A DNA stretch of 35,726 nucleotides from contig JAHFUL010000005.1 of NCBI GenBank assembly GCA_023265155.1, positions 1 through 35,726 of the forward strand, in the 5' to 3' direction. The notes beneath the pieces are model-generated. The model did no database searches and was not told where the DNA came from. It saw only the letters and a list, made by a program, of their open reading frames with translations. Below are positions 16,910-24,444 of the stretch, in pieces. How positions within the stretch are numbered: the stretch's first letter is position 1; each line of letters begins with the position of its first letter. This stretch comes from Acidobacteriota bacterium (GTDB lineage: Bacteria; Acidobacteriota; Vicinamibacteria; Vicinamibacterales; CAVVIG01). Position numbers and translations under genes: made by a program.

Positions 16910-17085
16910 AGCCGTCGGATTCGATCGTCGACGAAGTCCGCGCTGCGCGCGAGGCGCTTGCGAAGGAATCCGGCGACGATATCGAGAAGATCGTAGAAGC
17001 CGCGCGGCGTCGCCAATCCAAGAGCGGCCGCAAAGTCGTAACACTGCCGCCCAGAAAAACAGATTCCGCTAAACGGGCATCCTGA
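16906..17085 (+). CDS. Small protein, candidate antitoxin for the PIN toxin
   Basis: 59 aa. The ATG at 16906 is preceded by AAGGAG and overlaps the PIN stop. The protein is a charged helix (SDSIVDEVRAAREALAKE, then DDIEKIVEAARRRQ) followed by a basic tail SGRKVVTLPPRK. Short proteins with the same VDEVRxxREA...SGRKxVxLPPR layout are found next to this PIN type. No DNA-binding domain is recognised. The antitoxin function is inferred from coupling, size and composition only. Confidence 0.7.
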   Translation: MKPSDSIVDEVRAAREALAKESGDDIEKIVEAARRRQSKSGRKVVTLPPRKTDSAKRAS

Positions 17086-17248
17086 CTGCCGTGGCTCCAA
17101 GCGGGCGTTCCGCTTCCGACGATTCAGCGCTTACTGGGACATCGCTCGCTGCAGGCGACACGCGCGATCTGCACCTCGCGCAGGTGGCGGGGTCGCGCCG
17201 GGCGCGCGGCTCGATCTGATCGACCGACTCGACCAGTCCCGGGCGTAG
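17086..17248 (+). pseudogene. Decayed C-terminal tail of a tyrosine recombinase
   Basis: Reading from 17101 gives AGVPLPTIQRLLGHRSLQAT, the box II region of phage-type tyrosine recombinases. A frame change is then needed to read RDLHLAQVAGSRRARGS, and a second to reach DLIDRLDQSRA and the TAG at 17246. The position expected to carry the catalytic Tyr (x in RxLH) is Asp. The N-terminal catalytic part is absent and nothing upstream joins in frame. It is a remnant of an integrase, directly downstream of the toxin module. Confidence 0.65.
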
Positions 17249-17538
17249 CCGGTGTGTCCCGTCGCCGTCCAGGTGACGGCCGCGATCGCGTCCCTCCGGC
17301 TCATCACCCACGCCTCGATGCTCCTCTGTCTTGCCGGCCAACCCCGCACCCATCCTGCGCGTCGTGTGCCTCCCGAACCCGCCGTCCTGGCCGTCATCCG
17401 AACGTCCCGGCCGGGCCCCCATGTCTGTCGCCCCCCAAGAAGCCGACCATCTGGCTCCCTCCGCGGCCTTAAGAAAACTGCGGCCCGGCCGACACCATAG
17501 TTGCCTCGATTGGCCGATCGGCGAAGCGATACCAGCTC
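17249..17538. other. Intergenic region, 290 bp, no gene recognised
   Basis: It lies between the recombinase remnant and the end of the sugar-dehydrogenase gene. Several frames are open because of high GC, but none has a start signal or a recognisable motif. It may be further decayed mobile-element DNA. Confidence 0.45.
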
Positions 17539-18798
17539 CTACGGAACGACGTGCAGGTTGATCGGCGCTGGCGGCGGGCTCGCTGATCCGATCGGCTGGA
17601 TCCGGCCGACGCTGCCGGCGCCGCGCGCGAGGTAGTACAGAAACCCATCTGGACCGACCTTCAGATCGACCGGCGACGAGATGCCCAGCGCAAACTGTGT
17701 CGCGGTGGACGGACCGGCGGGATCGATGTAGTAAATCCAGCCCGAACAGTACTCGGCGAAGAAGTACTTGCCGACATACGACGCCGGAAACGTCGACACC
17801 GCCGGGTTGTAAAACGCGCCGCCGGTGATCGCGCAGCCGGTCGGCGTCCCTCCGCTGTGCCGGTAGGAGTAAACAGGATTCGTGAATTGCGGAAACGCGG
17901 TGCCGCTGAACGGGCCTTCGGTCGCCGGCCACCCAAAATTTCGTCCCGGGCGCGCGTCGTTGATCTCTTCGAACGTCCCCTCGCCGACATCGTTGACGAA
18001 GGTGAGGCCCGTGCCGGGCTGAATGCTGAACGTGAACGGATTGCGCAGCCCCATCGTCCAGATCAACCGGTTCTTTCCAGTGGTTGTCGACAGGAACGGG
18101 TTGTCGGGAGGCACCTGGTCGGTCGGATCCGGCACCGGATTCATCCGGATGATCTTCCCGAGCAGATTATTGAGCGACTGCGCGTTGCTGCCGTTGCCGT
18201 TCTCGCCGTGCGCGGCGTAGAGCTTTCCGTCCAGCCCGAAATGGATGGCGCCTCCATTGTGGTTGGTGGCGCCGCTCAGATTGTCAAAGTCGAGGAGCAC
18301 CACCTCGGGGATCGCCGGATCCACGACGTCCCCGCTGGCTTTGAACCGGCTGATGCGATTATGAATGGCGGGCAATGTGGCCGTGTAGTAGAGATAGAGG
18401 AACTGGTTGCTGGCGAAGTCCGGATCGAACGCGATGCCGAGGAGCCCGCGCTCGCCAGATGAGTTGACGGTCAACGTGAGGAAGGGCGCCGGAAGCAGCG
18501 CGCCGTTCTTGATCACGCGCAGCTGCCCGCTCTGCTGCGCGACGAACACGCGTAGGTCGGGCGCGAGCTCCATCGCGGTGGGGCTCGACAAACCGCTAGC
18601 GACCGTCACGTCCTGAAAGCCCGGCGGAAGGCCGGCGGCTGCGCGCCCGTGAGACGCCGGCCACGCCGCCGCGATCATGAGCGCCAACGGTACCGCCCGC
18701 CAGCGTACACACGCCGGCAGTGGGAAGCGCGCGAGCCCGCGCGGTCTCGAGAATGCAGCGGCAGTCGGTATACGCACGGAAGTCTGTTGACCTCGCAC
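17539..18798 (-). CDS. Exported PQQ-dependent sugar dehydrogenase-like protein
   Basis: 419 aa from GTG 18798. The start is uncertain: a GTG at 18777 and a later Met at codon 41 are in frame, and no site has a strong ribosome-binding sequence. A basic and hydrophobic leader (RWRAVPLALMIAAAWPAS) precedes GLPPGFQDVTVASGLSSPTA, the opening of the glucose/sorbosone dehydrogenase propeller. Family blocks seen are GERGLLGIAFDPDFASN, NHNGGAIHFGLDGKLYAAHG, LGKIIRMNP, GLRNPFTFS, DVGEGTFEEIN and GRNFGWP. Relatives are soluble periplasmic quinoproteins oxidising sugars, but many have unknown substrates. The C-terminus ends in SPPPAPINLHVVP, like the beginning of a fibronectin-type domain that is missing. 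Confidence 0.85.
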   Translation of the reverse strand: MRGQQTSVRIPTAAAFSRPRGLARFPLPACVRWRAVPLALMIAAAWPASHGRAAAGLPPGFQDVTVASGLSSPTAMELAPDLRVFVAQQSGQLRVIKNGALLPAPFLTLTVNSSGERGLLGIAFDPDFASNQFLYLYYTATLPAIHNRISRFKASGDVVDPAIPEVVLLDFDNLSGATNHNGGAIHFGLDGKLYAAHGENGNGSNAQSLNNLLGKIIRMNPVPDPTDQVPPDNPFLSTTTGKNRLIWTMGLRNPFTFSIQPGTGLTFVNDVGEGTFEEINDARPGRNFGWPATEGPFSGTAFPQFTNPVYSYRHSGGTPTGCAITGGAFYNPAVSTFPASYVGKYFFAEYCSGWIYYIDPAGPSTATQFALGISSPVDLKVGPDGFLYYLARGAGSVGRIQPIGSASPPPAPINLHVVP

Positions 18799-18942
18799 CC
18801 GGACGCAAGACCCATACCGAGAGAATTACCGAGGAAAGCCCTGCGTATTTGGATCAGAGCGCGATGACCTACCAGCCCAAACCTGCACTACCGTTCGAGC
18901 ACCGACACTTGCCGTACTTCCCGCAATGAATGACGAAGGAGG

Positions 18943-19214
18943 ATGGCACACGCAGAAGATCACCCATTCTTGTGGTTCGATACGCAGGCCGAGGCGGCGG
19001 CGAATTTCTATGTCTCGATTTTCAAGAATTCCAAGATTGGGAAGATTGCGCGCTACGGCGAAGCAGGGCCCGGCCCTGCAGGCAGCGTGATGGTTGTCGA
19101 GTTCGAGCTCAGAAGTCGAAACGGGCCATGGAAGCCATGCTCAAGATGAAGAAGATCGACATGGCAGCCTTGAAGAAAGCCTACGACGAGCAACCATCCA
19201 GCGTCAGCCGATGA
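18943..19214 (+). pseudogene. VOC-family (PhnB/3-demethylubiquinone-type) gene with internal deletion
   Basis: The first part reads [18 protein letters not shown] and continues through [18 protein letters not shown] to MVVEFEL, the N-terminus of a VOC-fold protein of the PhnB-like group. About 15 codons on, and in another frame, comes [24 protein letters not shown], the typical C-terminal end of the same family. Intact relatives are about 150 aa, so some 80-90 codons in the middle are missing and the join is out of frame. The gene is not expected to give a functional protein. Confidence 0.75.
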
Positions 19215-19334
19215 CGAGGGGATTGACTGCGCGGCTAATTGCAGCCGACCGTGGCGCGAAGCCTCGCACGGCAGCACGGGTCCCAACAGCGGGTGCAGTC
19301 TGCAGCCTCGACCCCGGCCATCGCGCCTGCCGTA

Positions 19335-19343
19335 TGGTAAAAT
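19335..19343 (+). promoter_or_regulatory. Extended -10 promoter candidate upstream of yebC
   Basis: TGGTAAAAT (TGn then TAAAAT at 19338-19343) lies 38 bp before the yebC ATG. No clear -35 is seen at 17 bp spacing, which an extended -10 can tolerate. It may be the promoter of the yebC-ruvC-ruvA-ruvB run. Confidence 0.45.
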
Positions 19344-19381
19344 CTCCAGTCCCATCTCGTTGATTTCTATGGAGTTTTGAC

Positions 19382-20131
19382 ATGTCAGGCCATTCAAAAT
19401 GGGCTTCGATCAAGCACAAGAAGGGCGCACTCGACGCCAAGCGCGGGAAGATCTTCACGCGCCTGATCAAGGAGTTGACCGTGGCGGCCCGTGCCGGCGG
19501 CGGCGACCCCGACATGAACCCTCGCCTGCGCCAGGTCATCGCGGACGCGAAGGCGGCCAACATGCCGGCTGACAACATCAAACGGGCCATTCGCAAGGGC
19601 ACGGGCGAGGAGCCCGGCGTCTCGTACGAGGAAGCCCAGTACGAGGCCTACGGTCCGGGCGGCGCGGCCGTGATCATCGACGTCCTCACGGACAACAAGA
19701 ACCGGACCGTCGGCGAGCTTCGGCACACTCTCACGAAACACGGGGGGAACCTGGCCGAGACCAATGCCGTCGCGTGGATGTTCACCAAGCGCGGCTACAT
19801 CGTCGTGTCGAAGCAGAAAGCGAAAGAGGACGACCTGATGGCGGCCGTGATCGACGCCGGCGGCGACGACCTGCGCGACGACGGAGACAACTGGGAAGTG
19901 CTGTCCTCGCCTGAGACCTTTCACAAGGTGCTCGATGCGGTGAAGAAGCTTGGCATCGAACCGGAAGCCGCCGAGATCTCCATGCTCCCTCAGAACTACC
20001 TGAAGCTCGAGGGCAAGCAGGCGCAGTCGATGGTGAAGCTGATGGACGTGCTCGACGATCTCGACGACGTCCGCCACGTCTGGTCGAACTTCGACATCGA
20101 GGAAAAGGAGATCGAGGCCTCGCTGGCGTGA
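19382..20131 (+). CDS. yebC: YebC/PmpR-family protein
   Basis: 249 aa, full length. The start SGHSKWASIKHKKGALDAKR and blocks NMPADNIKRAIRKGTGE, YEAYGPGGAAVIIDVLTDN, NRTVGELRHTLTKHGG and the C-terminal LDDLDDVRHVWSNFDI are diagnostic. Members have been described as DNA-binding transcription regulators, and more recently as factors that relieve ribosome stalling. Which applies here cannot be told. GGAG lies 8 nt before the ATG. It overlaps ruvC by 4 nt (GTGA), the classic yebC-ruvC-ruvA-ruvB order. Confidence 0.97.
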   Translation: MSGHSKWASIKHKKGALDAKRGKIFTRLIKELTVAARAGGGDPDMNPRLRQVIADAKAANMPADNIKRAIRKGTGEEPGVSYEEAQYEAYGPGGAAVIIDVLTDNKNRTVGELRHTLTKHGGNLAETNAVAWMFTKRGYIVVSKQKAKEDDLMAAVIDAGGDDLRDDGDNWEVLSSPETFHKVLDAVKKLGIEPEAAEISMLPQNYLKLEGKQAQSMVKLMDVLDDLDDVRHVWSNFDIEEKEIEASLA

Positions 20132-20664
20132 CGATTTTCGGCATCGACCCCGGCTCCGATCGCACCGGCTACGGCTGCGTCGAGACCAACGGCTCGCGGC
20201 TTCGCCTCGTCCTCTCCGGAGCCATCGTCTCTGCCTCGCTCGGATCATTTCCGGAAAAGCTGCTCAAGATTCACACGGCGTTGGCTCTGCTTCTGAAGGA
20301 CTGCCGGCCCGACTGCGTGGCGATTGAAAACGTCTTTCACGGGGTCAATGCGCGGAGCGCATTGAAGCTCGGCCACGCTCGCGGCGTGGCGGTGCTGGCC
20401 GCCGTCGAGGCGGGACTGCCGGTCTTCGAATACACACCGGCCGAGATCAAGCGCGCCGTTGTGGGGAACGGGCGCGCGGAGAAGCATCAGGTCCAGCAGA
20501 TGGTGAAGCTGCTTCTCGAGCTGGCGAAACTTCCGTTGCCCTACGACGCCGCCGACGCGCTTGCTGTTGCCATCTGCCACTGTCATTCAATGCTTCCTGC
20601 CGGTGCTGCTGCCGCGATGACGAAGAGCGCCACGAGCTGGCGGCACTTCAGGCCCTCACGCTAA
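20128..20664 (+). CDS. ruvC: Holliday junction resolvase RuvC
   Basis: 178 aa endonuclease that cuts Holliday junctions together with RuvAB. The four catalytic acids are in place: D7 (FGIDPGSDRTG), E67 (AIENVF), and D140 and D143 (PYDAADALAVAICH). The start is GTG, overlapping the yebC stop. It is followed by about 310 bp of repeats before ruvA, so translational coupling with ruvA is lost. Confidence 0.97.
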   Translation: MTIFGIDPGSDRTGYGCVETNGSRLRLVLSGAIVSASLGSFPEKLLKIHTALALLLKDCRPDCVAIENVFHGVNARSALKLGHARGVAVLAAVEAGLPVFEYTPAEIKRAVVGNGRAEKHQVQQMVKLLLELAKLPLPYDAADALAVAICHCHSMLPAGAAAAMTKSATSWRHFRPSR

Positions 20665-20790
20665 ATGGTCCTTGGTCCTTGGTCCGTGGTCCTTGGTCCG
20701 TCCCTGGTCCTTGGGCCGTCCCTGGTCCTTGGGCCGCCCTGGTCCTTGGGCGATCCTCGTGTCGAGCCCTTCAATGTCGCTGGTCCTTGG
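20665..20790 (+). repeat. TGGTCCTTGG minisatellite
   Basis: The word TGGTCCTTGG or close variants (TGGTCCGTGG, CCTGGTCCTTGGGC) recurs about eight times with irregular 7-18 bp spacing. One inverted copy, CCAAGGACCA (20964-20973), lies at the ruvA start and supplies its ribosome-binding AAGGA. Otherwise the region is non-coding. Confidence 0.75.
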
Positions 20791-20796
20791 GCTCTG

Positions 20797-20896
20797 GAGC
20801 GCTTTTCACTATGCCGTAGTGTCCGCCTTCAGGCGGACCGTCGCCAAGTCCGGCTAAGGCTGGACACTACGTGCCACGGCATCGTGAAATGCGCTC
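20797..20896. repeat. 100-bp inverted repeat containing a REP pair (BIME-like)
   Basis: The outer 20-bp arms, 20797-20816 (GAGCGCTTTTCACTATGCCG) and 20877-20896, match at 18 of 20 positions. Inside lies a head-to-head pair: GTAG plus TGTCCGCCTTCAGGCGGACC (20816-20839), and GTCCGGCTAAGGCTGGACA plus CTAC (ending 20870). The whole could form a cruciform or long RNA hairpin between ruvC and ruvA. Confidence 0.8.
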
Positions 20897-20975
20897 TAGC
20901 CGTTGAAGGCTCGGCCAGGAGCGTTTCAGCGGTCTCCAATTCCAAGGACGCGCACGCCAGCAGCCAAGGACCATC

Positions 20976-21569
20976 GTGATCGCGCATCTGCGCGGACGCA
21001 TTCTCGACAAACAGCCGAATCGCCTTGTCGTGGACGTGAACGGGATTGGTTACGACGTGGCGGTGCCGCTGTCGACGTTCTACGGTCTGGGGGACGCGGG
21101 GAGCGACATCGCGCTTCGCATTCACACCCACGTGCGAGAGGACGCGCTTGCGCTGTACGGCTTCGCAACGCGACTCGAGCAGGAATTGTTCGAGCGCCTG
21201 ATCAGCGTGAGCGGCATCGGTCCGAAGCTGGCGCTGGCCGTATTGTCGGGTATCGAGCCGCCGGAGCTCATTCGAGCCATCGAGAAGGGCGATCTCGCGC
21301 GACTGACGGCGATTCCCGGTGTCGGGAAAAAGACTGGTGAACGGATCGTCCTCGAGCTGAGGGATCGGCTGCCGCGCGCGCGCGTCGAAACATCGGCCGT
21401 CGAAGTCGTCGGGACAACCGCGCTCAAAGACGACGTGCTCTCCGCCCTGGTGAACCTGGGGTATCATCGGCCGCTTGCCGAAAAAGCTGTGGCGGCGGCC
21501 GTGAAAGCCACGCCGGAGGGCGATTTCGAACGCACGTTGAAGCTGGCCTTGCGGGAATTGTCGCGTTGA
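20976..21569 (+). CDS. ruvA: Holliday junction branch-migration protein RuvA
   Basis: 197 aa, normal length. It binds the four-way junction as a tetramer and loads RuvB. The N-terminal OB domain MIAHLRGRILDKQPNRLVVD...GIGYDVAVP is clear. Two helix-hairpin-helix motifs follow: FERLISVSGIGPKLALAVLSG and RLTAIPGVGKKTGERIVLEL. The C-terminal RuvB-contact domain is DVLSALVNLGYHRPLAEKAV. The start is GTG, with AAGGA 6 nt upstream inside an inverted TGGTCC repeat copy. The 3' end is partly duplicated in the downstream array. Confidence 0.97.
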   Translation: MIAHLRGRILDKQPNRLVVDVNGIGYDVAVPLSTFYGLGDAGSDIALRIHTHVREDALALYGFATRLEQELFERLISVSGIGPKLALAVLSGIEPPELIRAIEKGDLARLTAIPGVGKKTGERIVLELRDRLPRARVETSAVEVVGTTALKDDVLSALVNLGYHRPLAEKAVAAAVKATPEGDFERTLKLALRELSR

Positions 21570-21577
21570 GACTCGGT

Positions 21578-22135
21578 GCCCGAGCTGAAGCTCGGGCCTA
21601 CGATCTGGCTACTGAAGCTCGGGCCTACGACCTGGCGTTGGGGGAATTGTCGCGTGAGAGCTGACAGTGAGACTGTAGGCCCGACCTTCAGGTCGGGCGT
21701 TCTGTTGAGTTAAGCCCTGGCGCCCGAGCTGAAGCTCGGGCCTACGATCTGGCTACGGAAGCTCGGGCCTACGAGCTGGCGTTGCGGAATTGTCGCGTGA
21801 GAGCTGACAGTGAGACTGTAGGCCCGACCTTCAGGTCGGGCGTTCTGTTGAGTTAAGCCCTGGTGCCCGAGCTGAAGCTCGGGCCTACGATCTGGCTACT
21901 GAAGCTCGGGCCTACGACCTGGCGTTGGGGGAATTGTCGCGTGAGAGCTGACAGTGAGACTGCAGGCCCGACCTTCAGGTCGGGCGTTCTGTTGAGTTAA
22001 GCCCTGGTGCCCGAGCTGAAGCTCGGGCCTACGATCTGGCTACTGAAGCTCGGGCCTACGAGCTGGCGTTGCGGAATTGTCGCGTGAGAGCTGACAGTGA
22101 GACTGTAGGCCCGACCTTCAGGTCGGGCGTTCTGT
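21578..22135. repeat. Tandem array of four about 144-bp units, each with three REPs
   Basis: The unit starts GCCCGAGCTGAAGCTCGGGC at 21578, 21722, 21865 and 22009, giving periods of 144, 143 and 144 bp; the last copy is cut short before ruvB. Each unit holds a reverse REP ending in CTAC, a second half-REP (GAAGCTCGGGCCTAC), a block GAATTGTCGCGTGAGAGC, and a forward REP GTAG plus GCCCGACCTTCAGGTCGGGC (one copy has GCAG). The non-REP block resembles the last codons and stop of ruvA (GGAATTGTCGCGTTGAGA). The array runs to within a few bases of the ruvB ATG. Confidence 0.9.
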
Positions 22136-22141
22136 TGAGCC

Positions 22142-23158
22142 ATGAACGATCGCCTCGTGACCGCGACCCGCGTCGATGAAGACTCACAGTACGAAGCGGG
22201 TCTGCGTCCGCGCATGCTCGATGAGTACATCGGCCAGGACCGCGTGCGCGAAAATCTTCAGGTGGCGATTACCGCCGCGAAACAGCGCGGCGAGCCGCTC
22301 GATCACGTCCTGCTGCACGGGCCGCCAGGCCTGGGGAAGACCACGCTGGCGTACGTCATCGCCAATGAGCTTGGGGTGTCGATCCGCGCCACGTCGGGGC
22401 CAGCCATCGAGAAGCCGGGCGACCTCGTGGGCATCGTGACGAATCTCGTGCCTGGTGAAGTGCTCTTCATCGACGAAATCCATCGGATGTCGCCGGTGGT
22501 CGAGGAGATTCTGTATCCCGCCCTCGAAGACTACGAGGTCGATATCATCATCGGCCAGGGGCCCGGCGCGCGAACGGTCAAAATGCGGTTGGAACCGTTC
22601 ACGCTGATTGGCGCCACGACGCGGACGGGCCTGCTGACGTCTCCGTTGCGCTCGCGGTTCGGGATCACGCACCGGCTGGAGTTTTACACCCCGGCCGATC
22701 TCGAAGAGATCGTCCGGCGGTCGGCGAAGATTCTCGACGTGCCGATCGAGGATCCGGCGGCCAGCGAGATAGCCCGGCGCGCCCGCGGCACCCCGCGCAT
22801 TGCGAACCGGCTGCTGCGCCGCGTTCGGGATTACGCGCAGGTGCGGGCCACCGGGACGATTACGCTGGCGGTTGCCCACGCTGGGCTCGAGCTGCTCGAG
22901 GTCGACGAGCATGGTTTCGACGAAGTGGATCGCAAGCTGCTCAGGACGATCATCGACAAGTTCGGCGGCGGCCCGGTGGGCCTCGGCACCATCGCCGCGG
23001 CGATCAGCGAAGAGAGGGACGCCATCGAGGATATCTACGAGCCCTTCCTGATTCAGATCGGCTTCCTGGATCGGACACCGCGCGGGCGCGTGGCGACGCC
23101 GCGGGCATATGGGTATTTCGGGCTCCAGGCGCCCGGGAGGGATTCAAGGCTGTGGTGA
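22142..23158 (+). CDS. ruvB: Holliday junction helicase RuvB
   Basis: 338 aa AAA+ motor for branch migration. The N-terminus [19 protein letters not shown] is typical. Walker [10 protein letters not shown] is at residues 60-68, Walker B LFIDEIHR near 108-115, sensor/arginine finger block [18 protein letters not shown], and the C-terminal winged helix [18 protein letters not shown]. The REP array ends a few bases before the ATG and no Shine-Dalgarno is visible, so translation may depend on the folded leader. It overlaps fabH by 7 nt if fabH begins at 23152. Confidence 0.97.
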   Translation: MNDRLVTATRVDEDSQYEAGLRPRMLDEYIGQDRVRENLQVAITAAKQRGEPLDHVLLHGPPGLGKTTLAYVIANELGVSIRATSGPAIEKPGDLVGIVTNLVPGEVLFIDEIHRMSPVVEEILYPALEDYEVDIIIGQGPGARTVKMRLEPFTLIGATTRTGLLTSPLRSRFGITHRLEFYTPADLEEIVRRSAKILDVPIEDPAASEIARRARGTPRIANRLLRRVRDYAQVRATGTITLAVAHAGLELLEVDEHGFDEVDRKLLRTIIDKFGGGPVGLGTIAAAISEERDAIEDIYEPFLIQIGFLDRTPRGRVATPRAYGYFGLQAPGRDSRLW

Positions 23159-24297
23159 GCCCGGTAGACCCGGTAGCCCCGATGGACCCGATGGACCCGA
23201 TGAACCCGATAAACCCGATAAACCCGATGAACAATGTCGGCACCGATCCACCGATGGAAGAGAGATTCGCTCCACGAGCCCGGCCGAAGCGCAGCCCGCG
23301 GTACGGCGGACGGCCGACGGCCATCACGTCGCTCGCCACCTATGTCCCGCCGCGCGTGCTGACGAATGCCGACCTGGAGAAGCTCGTCGAGACCACCGAC
23401 GCGTGGATCCTTCAGCGGACCGGCATCCGCGAGCGGCACATCGTCGATCCCGGCGTGGCCGCGTCGGATCTCGCCAAAGAGGCCGCGTTGAAGGCGATCG
23501 AACGGGCCGGGCTGACCCCCGACGACATCGGGTTCATCGTCGTCGGCACGGTGACCCCCGACATGATGTTTCCGAGCACCGCCTGCCTGCTGCAGCACAA
23601 GATCGGCGCGCACAGGGCATGGGGATTCGACCTGAGCGCTGCGTGCTCGGGGTTTACGTACGCGCTCACGACCGCGAGTCAGATCGTGGCGAGCGGGGCG
23701 CACGACCACGCGCTGGTCGTCGGCGCCGACGTGATGACGAGCATCATCGACTACCAGGATCGGGCCACCTGCGTGATCTTCGGCGACGGGGCGGGCGCCT
23801 GCGTGGTGTCGGCCGCGCCTGCCGACGAGGGAGCGATTCTCGACTACGAGCACGAGATCGATGGCAGCGGCGGGGCGGCGCTGTGCATGCCGGCAGGCGG
23901 CAGCCTGCATCCACCATCGCAGGAAACGATCGATCGGCGGTTGCACTACGTCAAGCAGGACGGCCAGACCGTTTTCAAATTCGCGGTCCGCAAGACCGAG
24001 GAAATCTCTCGGCGCATCATGGAGCGGAACGGGCTGACGCCTGATGACATCGATCTCTTCGTGTCGCACCAGGCGAACCGGCGGATTATCCAGTCGGCCA
24101 GCGAAAAGCTCGGCATCGATCCCGACAAGGTGATCATCAACATCGAGCGCTTCGGCAATACCACCGCGGCGACGATTCCGCTCGCGCTGAACGATGCCGT
24201 CTGTTCGGGTCGCCTCAAGAAGGGCGATCTCGTGCTGCTGGCGTCGGTGGGTGCAGGATTTACCGTCGGATCGGTGCTGGTCCGCTGGGGCTTTTGA
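23152..24297 (+). CDS. fabH: Beta-ketoacyl-ACP synthase III (FabH), with N-terminal repeat extension
   Basis: 381 aa from GTG 23152, which has GGGAGG 11 nt upstream. It condenses acetyl-CoA with malonyl-ACP to start fatty-acid synthesis. The catalytic triad is C165 (SAACSGF), H306 (SHQANRR) and N336 (GNTTAATIP). The canonical enzyme begins near [15 protein letters not shown] (about residue 58). The preceding residues include a stretch [18 protein letters not shown] encoded by a 9-bp repeat (23160-23231). A start at ATG 23227 or 23254 would skip most of it, but neither has a ribosome-binding site. The enzyme core looks intact. Confidence 0.92.
   Translation: MVSPVDPVAPMDPMDPMNPINPINPMNNVGTDPPMEERFAPRARPKRSPRYGGRPTAITSLATYVPPRVLTNADLEKLVETTDAWILQRTGIRERHIVDPGVAASDLAKEAALKAIERAGLTPDDIGFIVVGTVTPDMMFPSTACLLQHKIGAHRAWGFDLSAACSGFTYALTTASQIVASGAHDHALVVGADVMTSIIDYQDRATCVIFGDGAGACVVSAAPADEGAILDYEHEIDGSGGAALCMPAGGSLHPPSQETIDRRLHYVKQDGQTVFKFAVRKTEEISRRIMERNGLTPDDIDLFVSHQANRRIIQSASEKLGIDPDKVIINIERFGNTTAATIPLALNDAVCSGRLKKGDLVLLASVGAGFTVGSVLVRWGF
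23160..23231 (+). repeat. 9-bp minisatellite at the ruvB-fabH junction
   Basis: Eight tandem 9-mers of the type CCCGATGAA (variants CCCGGTAGA, CCCGATGGA, CCCGATAAA) total 72 bp, a multiple of three. It is the same repeat family as in tilS (CCCGGTGAA), about 5.4 kb away. Confidence 0.85.
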
Positions 24298-24298
24298 A

Positions 24299-24356
24299 GT
24301 AGAAGGGGGTAGAAGGTCGAAGGTCGAAGGCAGAAGGTCGAAGGTCGAAGGTAGAA
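24299..24356 (+). repeat. 7-bp tandem repeat (GAAGGTC)
   Basis: About seven copies of GAAGGTC/GAAGGCA/GAAGGTA follow the fabH stop directly and run into the BIME at 24357. No gene is seen. Confidence 0.75.
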
Positions 24357-24411
24357 GTAGTGCAGGCCTTCAGGCCTGCCCGACACGGCAGGGCTGAAAG
24401 CCCTGCACTAC
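24357..24411. repeat. REP pair (BIME-like)
   Basis: GTAG plus palindrome TGCAGGCCTTCAGGCCTGCC (24357-24380) is followed after six bases by its near inverted copy GGCAGGGCTGAAAGCCCTGC...CTAC, ending at 24411. The head-to-head design is the same as at 20816-20870, with a different stem sequence. Confidence 0.85.
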
Positions 24412-24444
24412 GATCGTTTGGTCCGCGCTACGATCCAATCTGGT

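Noticed and set aside
21578-22135. Long direct repeats that might be an origin or iteron array
   Set aside because: The units contain REPs and a copy of the ruvA tail, and no DnaA-box pattern or replication gene was found.
23227-23260. Later ATG starts for fabH (23227 and 23254)
   Set aside because: Neither has a ribosome-binding site, while the GTG at 23152 does; kept as an open alternative, not as the main call.
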